Shown here piece by piece: positions 28,315-36,743 of a stretch of DNA of 64,000 nucleotides; the stretch's first letter is position 1; each line of letters starts with the position of its first letter. The DNA lies in assembly GCF_001439805.1 (NCBI RefSeq), contig NZ_JYLK01000002.1:372001-436000 (forward strand). Reading direction: 5' to 3'. The stretch is from Pseudomonas trivialis (GTDB taxonomy: Bacteria; Pseudomonadota; Gammaproteobacteria; Pseudomonadales; Pseudomonadaceae). The position numbers and the translations under genes are program-made. The notes beneath the pieces were generated by a model. The model saw only the letters and a program-made list of their open reading frames with translations. It was not told the origin of the DNA and searched no databases.

Positions 28315-28332
28315 TTGGCACAGCCAGTGCTA
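28315..28332 (+). promoter_or_regulatory. Sigma54 (-24/-12) promoter of hrpL
   Basis: TTGGCACAGCCAGTGCTA fits the RpoN consensus TGGCAC-N5-TTGC, with GG (28317-28318) and GC (28329-28330) separated by exactly 10 nt. It lies 53 nt upstream of the hrpL GTG. The A/T-rich tract 28257-28312 immediately upstream suits IHF bending and HrpS binding. Confidence 0.88.
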
Positions 28333-28384
28333 AAGGGGTTTCCATCGAAATTTTTTCGATAGCGTTTACCCTGAGGAAAAAATC

Positions 28385-28936
28385 GTGAATATCCCTATTG
28401 AAGCTTTAGCGCAGCTCGTTGGTAACTCGCCTCAATTCATGCTGCAACTGACGGATGACCAGCAGAAAAAACTCCGACGTTTTATTCACAAACGCGTACT
28501 CAACCCAGAAGATGCCGACGATATTCTGCAACTCACCTATCTGGAGGCTTGGCGCAACAGGGAGCGGTTCAGTGGCCAGGCGAGCCTAAGCACCTGGATG
28601 TGCGGCATTGCACAGAACCTGATCCGCAACCATTTCCGACGCCTCTATGCCAAACCGGTGCATTGCGAATTCGATGAGTCGCTGTGGCATGGACAGGAGG
28701 AAAACAAGAACCTGGACTGGGAGTTCGAAATCAACCGCAGACTGGAGAAAACCCTGAGCGCCATCGACCACCTGCCCATAGAAATGCGCAAGACGCTATA
28801 CGCCTCACTGGAAACCGACGGCAGCTATCAGGACACTGCCGACGTGTTGGACATCCCTATCGGCACGGTTCGTTCACGCCTGTCGCGCGCGCGCGAGCAC
28901 CTTAAACGCGTCACGCATAACCCGCTGCAACCGTAA
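28385..28936 (+). CDS. hrpL: ECF RNA polymerase sigma factor HrpL/RspL
   Basis: Extracytoplasmic-function sigma factor that recognises the hrp boxes of this island. The 183-residue product has sigma region 2 (NPEDADDILQLTYLEAWRNRERFSGQASLSTWMCGIAQNLIRNHFRR in outline) and region 4 (LPIEMRKTLYASLETDGSYQDTADVLDIPIGTVRSRLSRAREHL). The GTG start at 28385 has AGGA with 7-nt spacing. Transcribed divergently from hrpJ, from a sigma54 promoter. Confidence 0.95.
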   Translation: MNIPIEALAQLVGNSPQFMLQLTDDQQKKLRRFIHKRVLNPEDADDILQLTYLEAWRNRERFSGQASLSTWMCGIAQNLIRNHFRRLYAKPVHCEFDESLWHGQEENKNLDWEFEINRRLEKTLSAIDHLPIEMRKTLYASLETDGSYQDTADVLDIPIGTVRSRLSRAREHLKRVTHNPLQP

Positions 28937-29198
28937 GCGCCTGGGAGCAAGCGTTGGGCGGCAGGGATATCTGCCCAACCGGATGTTCAAAAAATCTCAG
29001 GACGGATTTCCTTCATAACGCCTCTCCAACCATTCCCTCCCTCGCCCCGTCTTCGAAGACGCCTGACTCGGACCACTCGGCCGGTCACCGCGCGTCAGCC
29101 ACCCTGCTTGATCATCGCGCGCGCCCCATGGCCCCTCTTCAGCACCGGCGGCTCCGGTTAAACAATTGAAAGCGTAGAAAAAACTTCAACAAAAGTGC
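28937..29198 (+). other. Non-coding right boundary of the T3SS island
   Basis: The 262 bp between hrpL and the tRNA-Met promoter. An imperfect GTTGGGC...GCCCAAC palindrome (about 28953-28983) may end hrpL transcription but has no T-tract. A 71-codon frame (28954-29169) has no protein-like pattern and I reject it. No integrase, transposase or direct repeat of the tRNA end is visible. Confidence 0.5.
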
Positions 29199-29227
29199 TT
29201 GACGCATTCTCGTTCTACGCGAATAAT
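29199..29227 (+). promoter_or_regulatory. Sigma70 promoter of tRNA-Met
   Basis: TTGACG (29199-29204), 17-bp spacer, AATAAT (29222-29227); start point expected near 29234, five bases before the tRNA. Confidence 0.85.
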
Positions 29228-29238
29228 GCGCGCCACTT

Positions 29239-29315
29239 GGCTACGTAGCTCAGTTGGTTAGAGCATAGCATTCATAATGCTGGGGTCCGGGGTTCAAGTC
29301 CCTGCGTAGCCACCA
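29239..29315 (+). tRNA. tRNA-Met (elongator, anticodon CAT)
   Basis: A 77-nt cloverleaf: GGCTACG (29239-29245) pairs with CGTAGCC (29305-29311), discriminator A, encoded CCA. Anticodon loop TTCATAA gives CAT at 29273-29275. The perfect first acceptor pair and absence of three G-C pairs in the anticodon stem indicate the elongator form rather than initiator. In other Pseudomonas this tRNA directly follows ychF. Confidence 0.95.
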
Positions 29316-29321
29316 AGTACT

Positions 29322-29355
29322 AAAAACGGCTTACCGAAAGGTAGGCCGTTTTTTT
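29322..29355 (+). terminator. Intrinsic terminator after tRNA-Met
   Basis: AAAACGGCTTACC pairs with GGTAGGCCGTTTT (one T-G pair) around a GAAA tetraloop, followed by a T-run ending at 29355. Confidence 0.93.
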
Positions 29356-29477
29356 ATGCCTTGAGAAAAGTGTCTGAAGCGCAATCAATTGCTCACCTCA
29401 AAAACCTCCCAACTGTATTTTGACGCCCTCCAACCCCACTGTTAGTGTCCAGCCTCCCCCACATGGAGTGCCCCACG

Positions 29478-30257
29478 GTGAAACTGGACATCTACCAAGT
29501 CGACGCCTTCAGCCAACATCCGTTCGGCGGCAACCCCGCAGCCGTCTGCCCACTCACGGATTGGCTGCCCGACGAGCAACTGCAGAACATCGCCGCCGAG
29601 AACAACCTCTCGGAAACCGCGTACTTCGTGCCCCGCGGCGAGCACTATGAGTTGCGCTGGTTTACCCCGACAGTTGAAGTGGACCTGTGCGGCCATGCCA
29701 CGCTGGCGGCGGCCTGGGTGTTGTTCCATGCGCTGGCGGGTGCGCCGCCGGAGCTGCGCTTTGCCACCCGCAGCGGCGAGCTGCGGGTGACGCGCCATGG
29801 CGACGAACTGGCAATGGACTTCCCGGCCCGGCAACCCGAGCGCTGCGAGCCGCCCGCCGGGCTGCTGAGTGCGCTGGGGATTGAACACGCCGAGGTGTTC
29901 GGCACCGATGACTACATCGTGCTGGTGGACAACGAGGCCCAGGTCGCCGCCCTTGCGCCGGATTTTGCACGCCTTAAAGGCTTGCCCAAGCGCGGCATTG
30001 CCGTGACGGCCAAAAGCACTGAATTTGATTTCATCTCGCGCTGGTTCGGGCCGAATGTGGGGGTTAATGAAGACCCGGTCACGGGTTCGGCGCACACGTC
30101 ACTGGCGCCATTCTGGGCCGCACGTCTGGGCAAATCGCAACTGACTGCCGAGCAGGGCGGCACGCGCAAGGGCCAGTTGCGCTGCGAGCTTGAAGGTGAG
30201 CGCGTGATTATTTCCGGCAAGGCGGTGCTGTACATGCAAGGCACGATTTACCTGTAA
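29478..30257 (+). CDS. PhzF-family isomerase/epimerase
   Basis: Member of the PhzF/diaminopimelate-epimerase-like fold. The 259-residue product begins KLDIYQVDAFSQHPFGGNPAAVCPL and has the catalytic-Glu motif ENNLSETAYFV and the glycine-rich second-half motif NEDPVTGSAHTSLAPFW. Start: GTG 29478 with GGAG nine bases upstream gives the usual family N-terminus; ATG 29463 is an alternative. No phenazine genes are nearby, so this is a generic PhzF-like enzyme of unknown substrate rather than phzF itself. Confidence 0.88.
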   Translation: MKLDIYQVDAFSQHPFGGNPAAVCPLTDWLPDEQLQNIAAENNLSETAYFVPRGEHYELRWFTPTVEVDLCGHATLAAAWVLFHALAGAPPELRFATRSGELRVTRHGDELAMDFPARQPERCEPPAGLLSALGIEHAEVFGTDDYIVLVDNEAQVAALAPDFARLKGLPKRGIAVTAKSTEFDFISRWFGPNVGVNEDPVTGSAHTSLAPFWAARLGKSQLTAEQGGTRKGQLRCELEGERVIISGKAVLYMQGTIYL

Positions 30258-30311
30258 AACGCACGACCCAAAGGACGGTCGAGCATTCTCAAAGTAAACG
30301 GAGTTCAACAC

Positions 30312-32123
30312 GTGTTTTCAATTTCCCGCCGCCCTTTGTCGATCATCGCCGCAGCGCTCGCCCTGTCGGCCTGCCATACCACCCTCAACGAACCGCCCCC
30401 CGCGCCGGAGTTGGGGTCGGGTTATCGCACCGACCTCACCTTGCGCCATGCAGAACGCCACATGGCGGCGGCCGCGAACCCGCTGGCCGCCGAAGCCGGA
30501 CGGGAGATGCTGCGCCAGGGCGGCTCGGCGATTGACGCGGCGATTGCCATGCAAGCCGTGCTGACCCTGGTGGAACCGCAGTCGTCCGGCATCGGCGGCG
30601 GCGCATTCATCATGCTGTGGGACGGCGAAAACGTGCACGCCTATGACGGTCGCGAAACCGCGCCGGCCGCGGTGAACGAGCGCCTGTTCCTGAACGCCGA
30701 CGGTACTCCGATGGCCTTCACTGATGCCCAGATCGGCGGGCGCTCCGTGGGTACACCCGGTGTGTTGCGCGCGCTGGAGATGGCGCATAAAAAGACCGGC
30801 CACCTGCAATGGGCCAAGTTGTTCGAGCCGGCGATTCGCTTGTCGGAACAGGGTTTTGCGATCTCCCCACGCTTGCACAGCCTGATCGCGGCCGACCGTT
30901 TTATTGCGCAGTCACCGGACATGGCCGCCTATTTCCTGAAGGCGGATGGCACGCCGAAAGACACTGGCACGGTGCTGAAAAACCCGGCGCTGGCCGCTGT
31001 GTTCAAACGCATCGCCAAGGAAGGCCCGGACGCACTGTACCGTGGTCCGATTGCCGAAGACATTGCGCGCAAGGTGCAGAGCCACCCTAATGCGGGCGGC
31101 TTGTCCCAGGCCGATCTGAGGACTTACGTCGCCAGGGAGCGGGCGCCGCTGTGTACCGACTACAAGCGCTGGAAAATCTGTGGCATGCCGCCGCCGTCGT
31201 CCGGCGCAATTGCGGTGGCGCAGATCCTCGGCACCTTGCAGGTGCTGGAAACCCGCGATCCGCGCCAGGCCCTCGCGCCGATGACACCGGTCAAACTTGC
31301 CTCCCCGGCCGGGTTCGAACCCACGCCGCAGGCCGTGCACCTGCTTGCCGAGGCCGGCCGCCTGGCATTTGCCGACCGCGCGCAGTATGTGGCCGATACG
31401 GACTTTGTGCCGGTGCCGGTTGCCGGTCTCGTTGCGCCGGATTATCTGGCGCGGCGTGCCCACCTGATCGGTGAGCGCAGCATGGGGATCGCCAAACCGG
31501 GACAGCCGGCGGGCATCCAGGTGGCCTACGCACCAGACCGGTCGCCGCTGCGCATTTCCACCTCACAGGTGGTGGCCGTGGATGACCTGGGCGGCGCCGT
31601 ATCGATGACCACCACGGTGGAAGCGGCCTTTGGCTCCCATGTGATGGTCCAGGGCTTCTTGCTGAATAACCAGATGACCGACTTTTCGTTTATCCCCGAA
31701 GAACACGGTCAGCCGGTTGCCAACCGCGTGCAGCCGGGCAAACGCCCGCGCTCAGCCATGGCGCCCACGCTTGTTTTCGACCGCCAGAGCGGTGAACTGC
31801 TGGCCACGCTGGGCTCGCCCGGCGGCTCGCAGATCATCGAATATGTGAGCAAGACGCTGGTGGCAATGCTCGACTGGAACCTTGACCCGCAGGCCGCTAT
31901 CAACCTGCCCAACTTCGGCAGCCGCAATGGCGCGACCGAACTGGAGGCTGGATTGTTCAGCCCCGGCACGAAAAAGGCATTGAAGGAAAAAGGCCATACG
32001 CTGAGCGAGATCGACATGACCAGCGGCGTGCAGGCGATTGTTCGCACGCGCGACGCCCAGGGCAAGGTATCGCTGAGCGGCGGCGCAGACCCTCGCCGCG
32101 AGGGTGAAGCCTTGGGTGACTGA
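30312..32123 (+). CDS. ggt: Gamma-glutamyltransferase (periplasmic, putative lipoprotein)
   Basis: Ntn-hydrolase that cleaves gamma-glutamyl bonds of glutathione. The 603-residue precursor has a signal with lipobox LSAC (Cys21), the large-subunit start AANPLAAEAGREMLRQGGSAIDAAIAMQ and VEPQSSGIGGGAFIM. The autoprocessing site is RIST/SQVVAVDD with nucleophile Thr417, and the small subunit has GNxVSMT-like and MTDFSF, LGSPGGSQII. The residue two after Thr is Gln where many GGTs have His. The start is GTG 30312. Confidence 0.93.
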   Translation: MFSISRRPLSIIAAALALSACHTTLNEPPPAPELGSGYRTDLTLRHAERHMAAAANPLAAEAGREMLRQGGSAIDAAIAMQAVLTLVEPQSSGIGGGAFIMLWDGENVHAYDGRETAPAAVNERLFLNADGTPMAFTDAQIGGRSVGTPGVLRALEMAHKKTGHLQWAKLFEPAIRLSEQGFAISPRLHSLIAADRFIAQSPDMAAYFLKADGTPKDTGTVLKNPALAAVFKRIAKEGPDALYRGPIAEDIARKVQSHPNAGGLSQADLRTYVARERAPLCTDYKRWKICGMPPPSSGAIAVAQILGTLQVLETRDPRQALAPMTPVKLASPAGFEPTPQAVHLLAEAGRLAFADRAQYVADTDFVPVPVAGLVAPDYLARRAHLIGERSMGIAKPGQPAGIQVAYAPDRSPLRISTSQVVAVDDLGGAVSMTTTVEAAFGSHVMVQGFLLNNQMTDFSFIPEEHGQPVANRVQPGKRPRSAMAPTLVFDRQSGELLATLGSPGGSQIIEYVSKTLVAMLDWNLDPQAAINLPNFGSRNGATELEAGLFSPGTKKALKEKGHTLSEIDMTSGVQAIVRTRDAQGKVSLSGGADPRREGEALGD

Positions 32124-32162
32124 CCTGCTGCCATAAACTGTTCAAAACCTGCTCCCCCCTGG

Positions 32163-32291
32163 GGCGAGCAGGCTTGTCCTGCGTTGGGCTGCGCGGCAGC
32201 CCCAAACCCAGGCTCCGAGCAGTATCAGGTACACCGCGTTTTCCTTGATTGGGGGCGCTTCACTCCCCAACGCGGGGCAAGCCCGCTCGCC
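32163..32291. repeat. REP-like inverted doublet between ggt and ddl
   Basis: GGCGAGCAGGCTTGTCCTGC... (32163-32188) is repeated in inverse at 32266-32291 (22 of 26 positions agree). This is the 'GGCGAGCGGGCTTGCCCGCG' element common between Pseudomonas genes. It sits between two convergent genes, so it may end transcription both ways. Confidence 0.75.
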
Positions 32292-32300
32292 ACGCAGCTG

Positions 32301-33395
32301 TCAGCGACTGATCTTCAAGCCCTTGCGCCGCGCATGCCGCTCCAGCGCCAGGTCGATCAGCCGGCTCACCAGTTCGCTATAGCTCATCCCCGCAGCCTGC
32401 CACAGCTTGGGGTACATGCTGATGCGGGTGAAGCCGGGCAGTGAGTTGATTTCGTTGATCATTACTTCGCCGTCGTCCGTGAGAAACACGTCAACCCGCG
32501 CCAGCCCGGCGCAACCCAACACCTCGAACGCCTCCACCGCCAGGCTGCGGATGCGCTCGCAGGCTTGCGTGCTGATATCCGCTGGCACCACCACCTGGGC
32601 GGCCTGGTCGTCGATGTATTTACTGTCGTAGGAGTAGAAGCCGCTGCTCACCACGATCTCGCCGCAACCGCTGGCAATCGGGTGCTCGTTGCCCAGCACC
32701 GCGCATTCGATTTCACGGCCACTGACGGCGGATTCCACCAGCACTTTTTCATCAAACCCGAGCGCCAACGCTACAGCGGCGTGGTACTCGGCTTCGTCGG
32801 CGACTTTGCTGACGCCCACCGACGAACCCTGATTGGCCGGTTTGACAAACATCGGCAGGCCGAGCGTGTTCACCGCCGTTTCAAAGGACGTGCGCGCGGC
32901 GGTGCGTCGAGTCAGGGTGATGAACGGGGTGACGGCGATGCCTGCGTCGCGCAGCAGACGCTTGCTGATGTCCTTGTCCATGCACACTGCCGAACCGAGC
33001 ACGTCGGCGCCGACGAAGGGCAGGTCCGCCATGCGCAGCAAACCTTGCAGGCAGCCATCTTCGCCAAGGGTGCCGTGGACGATGGGAAAGATCACGTCAA
33101 TATGTGCCAGCAGCCCCTGGCCGGAGGTTTCCACCACTTGCTGGCTGGCCTTGCCCGGCACGACCGCCAGCTCACGATTGGATTGGTTGAGGGCGATAAG
33201 GGCGGGGTTTTCCTGATTGATCAGAAAGTCCGAGGTGTCGTTCAGGTGCCAGTGCCCGGCCTTGTCGATACCAATGAGGATCGGCTCGAAGCGCGACCTG
33301 TCCAAAGCATCGACGATATTGCGCGCCGATTGCAGCGACACTTCATGCTCAGCCGATCGGCCACCAAAAATAATACCTACCCGCAACTTGCTCAT
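32301..33395 (-). CDS. ddlA: D-alanine--D-alanine ligase
   Basis: ATP-grasp ligase that makes D-Ala-D-Ala for peptidoglycan. The 364-residue product starts [25 protein letters not shown], then [60 protein letters not shown] and the C-terminal [18 protein letters not shown]. It stands alone, not in the dcw cluster, and its length fits the DdlA type. Confidence 0.95.
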   Translation of the reverse strand: MSKLRVGIIFGGRSAEHEVSLQSARNIVDALDRSRFEPILIGIDKAGHWHLNDTSDFLINQENPALIALNQSNRELAVVPGKASQQVVETSGQGLLAHIDVIFPIVHGTLGEDGCLQGLLRMADLPFVGADVLGSAVCMDKDISKRLLRDAGIAVTPFITLTRRTAARTSFETAVNTLGLPMFVKPANQGSSVGVSKVADEAEYHAAVALALGFDEKVLVESAVSGREIECAVLGNEHPIASGCGEIVVSSGFYSYDSKYIDDQAAQVVVPADISTQACERIRSLAVEAFEVLGCAGLARVDVFLTDDGEVMINEINSLPGFTRISMYPKLWQAAGMSYSELVSRLIDLALERHARRKGLKISR

Positions 33396-33439
33396 GACCC
33401 GGCCTCAGTGTTGAACGTAGGACTTCTTACCATGGGCCG

Positions 33440-33920
33440 TCAGCGATTCGCTACCAGATGGATACCGAATAACAGATAGCAACTGCCGGCAAAACGATCC
33501 AGCCACTTGCGCGAACGACTGTAGAGATCAGCCATGCGCTCGCTGGAAAACACCAGCGCGACGCAGGTATACCAGCTGAACGATAAAGTGGCCATGATCA
33601 TCACGGCCAGGATCAGCAACATCGCAGAGGGAGACGGCGGCAGGGTGGAGGCGAAGATGGTGGTCACAAAGAGTGCCGCCTTGGGGTTAGACAGGTTACC
33701 CAGCAGCCCCAGGCGCCAAGCGGAAAACAATGAGCGCATGGGCTCATATGACCGTGCCTGTGGCCACGCCTGCAGAAACCACTACGCCATGGCGACGCGA
33801 GCAGCTGGCGGCCAACTGTGCCGCGTTGAAGAAGTTGGGACCGGGTGTGATCACCGCGACGGCCCATAGCAGTGCCAGCGAAACCAGCGGGGTTACGTAG
33901 GCAAAATCGAACGACTCCAT
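33440..33920 (-). pseudogene. LysE/RhtB-family amino-acid exporter with internal deletion
   Basis: The start, MESFDFAYVTPLVSLALLWAVAVITPGPNFF..., and the end, RLGLLGNLSNPKAALFVTTIF...RKWLDRFAGSCYLLFGIHLV, are both typical of a ~205-residue LysE/RhtB exporter. They are separated by a frameshift and stop (33744-33746), and about 45 residues normally between them, covering TM2-TM3, are absent. This indicates an internal deletion rather than sequencing error. ATG 33920 has GGAG eight bases upstream. An AraC regulator is divergent from it. Confidence 0.85.
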
Positions 33921-34057
33921 CAGGGCAGCTCCATCAGCGCGTGCACGAGTCAGGATCATAGGCGTGGCAATCACCACGCACAATCGTTCAAGACCCGCGC
34001 AGACAAGTGCCGGCAGACTGCGGTAACGTCATTCCACTCCCTCTTGTGGCAATCATC

Positions 34058-34867
34058 ATGGGTCAATCAACCGCCCCCCTCGACTGGCTTCATCGGGCGC
34101 CGCACGCCAGCGGCCTGGACCGTATCGAGGCGTACTTTGCCGGCTTTGCGTTCGATCCCCATCGCCATGACACCTACGCCATCGGGCGTACGCTGTTTGG
34201 CGTGCAGAGTTATCACTACCGCGGCTGCATGACCCACAGCCTGCCCGGTGCGACGATGGTCATTCATCCCGACGAAACCCATGACGGCCGCGCCAGCAGC
34301 GTGGAAGGCTTCAAGTACCGCATGATTTACGTGGAGCCGGCGCTGATCCAGCAGATTCTCGGTGGCCGGCCACTGCCGTTTATCCACAGCGGCCTGTCGA
34401 CTGACCCGCGTCTGTTTCGTGCCAGCGAAGTGTTGCTGCAAAGCCTGGACTGCCCGATTGATCCGATGCAGGAGCAGGATGCCCTGTTCGACCTGGCGCA
34501 CGCATTGAGCGCGGCCTCGGGCGCGATCATCAGCCGCAAATCCTTCGACTATGTCGCCGCCGAACGGGCCCGGGAATTTATCCACGGCGCCCTGGGACGC
34601 AGCATCACCCTGGATGAAATGGCCGACCATGCCGGCCGCGACCGCTGGGCCCTGTCGCGGGATTTTCGTCTGCTGTTCGGTACCAGCCCCTATCGCTACC
34701 TGACCATGCGTCGACTGGACCTGGTGCGCAACCTGCTTGCCCAGGGCCAGTCGCTGGTGGATGCGGCGCTGACTGCAGGCTTCACCGACCAGAGCCACAT
34801 GACCCGCCAGTTTCGCAGCACCTACGGCATGCCGCCGTCGCGCTGGGTGAGGATGCAGGGGCGCTGA
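34058..34867 (+). CDS. AraC-family transcriptional regulator
   Basis: A 269-residue activator with an N-terminal AraC-type cupin ligand domain (FAFDPHRHDTYAIGRTLFGVQSYHYRG...LPGATMVIHPDETHDG) and a C-terminal double helix-turn-helix (SITLDEMADHAGRDRWALSRDFRLLFGTSPYRYLTMRRLDLVRNLLAQG...AALTAGFTDQSHMTRQFRSTYGMPPSRWV in outline). It is divergent from the broken LysE exporter, its likely target. ATG 34058 starts at MGQSTAP; the longer frame from 34007 adds no family sequence. Confidence 0.92.
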   Translation: MGQSTAPLDWLHRAPHASGLDRIEAYFAGFAFDPHRHDTYAIGRTLFGVQSYHYRGCMTHSLPGATMVIHPDETHDGRASSVEGFKYRMIYVEPALIQQILGGRPLPFIHSGLSTDPRLFRASEVLLQSLDCPIDPMQEQDALFDLAHALSAASGAIISRKSFDYVAAERAREFIHGALGRSITLDEMADHAGRDRWALSRDFRLLFGTSPYRYLTMRRLDLVRNLLAQGQSLVDAALTAGFTDQSHMTRQFRSTYGMPPSRWVRMQGR

Positions 34868-34880
34868 GGCTCAAACGGCA

Positions 34881-35201
34881 TCACTTCATGCGGCATACGC
34901 CCATCACTTGATACTCCAGGGTATTGAGCTTGCCGGCCGAATCCCAATAGGTCATGCGCGACGGCACCGCATTGCAGGAGCGGATCGGCGGCGAGATGTT
35001 GACCACCTTGGCAATATCCAGATTCATGCCGTAGCGGTACACCTGCACCTGCGGGGCCGGCAAGCCTCTATTTTCAGCGTAAGCCGCCATGGCTTTTTCG
35101 TTACCCTCCAGGAGCGCGGCATAAGTACGCTCCCCCTGCGCCACTGCGCCGAATGACAGCATCGCAGCGAGTAAACCCAGGCCAACTGTCTGTAAGTTCA
35201 T
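34881..35201 (-). CDS. DUF2790 periplasmic protein
   Basis: A 106-residue secreted protein: signal peptide MNLQTVGLGLLAAMLSFGAVAQ, then a conserved block VYRYGMNLDIAKVVNISPPIRSCNAVPSRMTYWDSAGKLNTLEYQVMGVC, as in the Pseudomonas DUF2790 family. ATG 35201 has GAGGA seven bases upstream; the longer frame is rejected. Members often lie near metal-responsive two-component genes, as here (czcRS 2 kb away). Function unknown. Confidence 0.85.
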   Translation of the reverse strand: MNLQTVGLGLLAAMLSFGAVAQGERTYAALLEGNEKAMAAYAENRGLPAPQVQVYRYGMNLDIAKVVNISPPIRSCNAVPSRMTYWDSAGKLNTLEYQVMGVCRMK

Positions 35202-35423
35202 TACACATTCCTCGACTGAAAAGTTCAGCGTCGAGACTATCCAACCCACCCTGACGACAGGTTCACCGAAAGATTACTTATTTGACAGATAACAGTAACT
35301 TTCCAGGATCGTAATGTTCGCGCCACTCAGTCGTTATTCTCCGTTTGCAACTATCGCTCCGGGCACATCAACGCCCACCTTCATAAATAAGAAGCTGGTC
35401 ATTGCCAGACCCAGGAGCGAAAC

Positions 35424-36743
35424 ATGAATATCCGCAGCATGATTCTGCCTTTCTCGTTATGCGCCGCGTTGCCGCTGGCAGCGGTGGCGGCGCAGGAGCA
35501 TCCCGAGGGCTTTATCGAAGGCAGCAGCGTCAAGCTGTTAATGCGTAATTTTTACTTCAATCGAGATGAGCGCAATGGTCGATCCAGCCCTACCGGCAAT
35601 GGTTATTCCGAAGCCTGGGCCCAGGGCCTGATCGGCAAATTCGAGTCCGGCTTCACCCAAGGCACCGTAGGCTTCGGCCTGGACGCGTTTGCCATGCATG
35701 GCCTAAGGCTCGACTCGGGCAGGGGACGCAGTGGCGGCAAGGGCTCATTCAGCGTGATGCCGGTAGACAGCAATGACCGCCCGGAGAGCACCTACAACAA
35801 GGTGGGTGGTGCGCTGAAACTGCGCTTTCTGGACACCGTGATCAAGGCGGGAGACGTGTTCCCCGCCACGCCCGTCGTGGCGGCCGGCGACTCGCGCCTG
35901 TTGCCGCAAAGCTTTCGTGGCATCACCGTACAAAACATCAGTATTGAAGGCCTGAGCCTGCAGGGCGGGCAATTGAGCGGCATGAGCCAGCCTTCCCAAA
36001 GCGGCCGGAACAAACAGTTCGCCACGTTTTATGCGGGGCAGGTCGATTCACCCTGGGTCGGCTATTTCGGCGGCGATTACCAGTTCAACCCACACCTGAG
36101 CGCCAGCCTCTATGGCAGTCGCCTGAAAGATGCCTGGGACCAGTACTATTTCGGCACTACCGCCAGCTACCCACTGAATGAGGACGTCTCGCTGTTCGGC
36201 AATTTCAACTATTACAACGTGAAAGACGAAGGTCGGAAACTGCGAGGGGAATTGAACAACAACATCTGGAGCGCGCGGCTGGGGGTGAACGTCGGCGCCC
36301 ACCGCGTGGCCGTCTCGCACCAGCGCAACAACGGTAACAACGACTTCGACTACCTGCGTCAGTCGGATTCCAACGTCCTCGAAAACTCCATGCAGTACAG
36401 CGACTTCAACTCGCCCAAGGAGCGCTCATGGATGGTGCGCTATGACCTGGACATGCAGCCATTGGGCATCCCCGGCCTGTCGTTCATGACCCGCTACGGC
36501 CGGGGTTCGGGCGCCGACTACAGCAACGCCAATTCGGTGTATGTGCGCAATGATGCGGCAGGCAACCCGCTGACCGGGCAAAGCCGTTGGGAGCGGGATG
36601 TGGAGGCCAGGTACGTGGTGCAAGCCGGAAACTTGAAGGATTTATCCCTCAGGCTGCGTCAGGCCACCATCCGCTCAAGTGCATTCGACGCAGACCTGGA
36701 GGAAATTCGTCTTATCGTCGAATACCCGTTAGCCATCCTCTGA
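35424..36743 (+). CDS. OprD-family outer membrane porin
   Basis: Substrate-specific channel of the OprD/Occ family. The 439-residue precursor has a signal ending AAVAAQE. The 18-strand barrel pattern has family landmarks: GFIEGSSVKLLMRNFYFNRD, AWAQGLIGKFESGFTQGTVGFGLDAFAMHGLRLDSG, RLLPQSFRGITV, KERSWMVRYDLDM and the C-terminal LIVEYPLAIL. AGGAGCG precedes the ATG. The substrate (amino acid or carboxylate) cannot be told from sequence. It is upstream of czcRS on the same strand, separated by a terminator. Confidence 0.9.
   Translation: MNIRSMILPFSLCAALPLAAVAAQEHPEGFIEGSSVKLLMRNFYFNRDERNGRSSPTGNGYSEAWAQGLIGKFESGFTQGTVGFGLDAFAMHGLRLDSGRGRSGGKGSFSVMPVDSNDRPESTYNKVGGALKLRFLDTVIKAGDVFPATPVVAAGDSRLLPQSFRGITVQNISIEGLSLQGGQLSGMSQPSQSGRNKQFATFYAGQVDSPWVGYFGGDYQFNPHLSASLYGSRLKDAWDQYYFGTTASYPLNEDVSLFGNFNYYNVKDEGRKLRGELNNNIWSARLGVNVGAHRVAVSHQRNNGNNDFDYLRQSDSNVLENSMQYSDFNSPKERSWMVRYDLDMQPLGIPGLSFMTRYGRGSGADYSNANSVYVRNDAAGNPLTGQSRWERDVEARYVVQAGNLKDLSLRLRQATIRSSAFDADLEEIRLIVEYPLAIL

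Noticed and set aside
28954..29169. A 71-codon frame after hrpL that might be an island effector
   Set aside because: No ribosome site, no hrp box, Pro/Ser/Arg-rich with no recognisable pattern.
29239..29315. tRNA-Met as an integration (att) site of the T3SS island
   Set aside because: I find no repeat of the tRNA 3' end near 11006-11315 and no integrase, so site-specific integration is not supported, although the position is suggestive.
34380..34388. Another perfect DnaA box (TTATCCACA)
   Set aside because: It lies inside the AraC-family coding sequence and is explained by codon use (FIHS).
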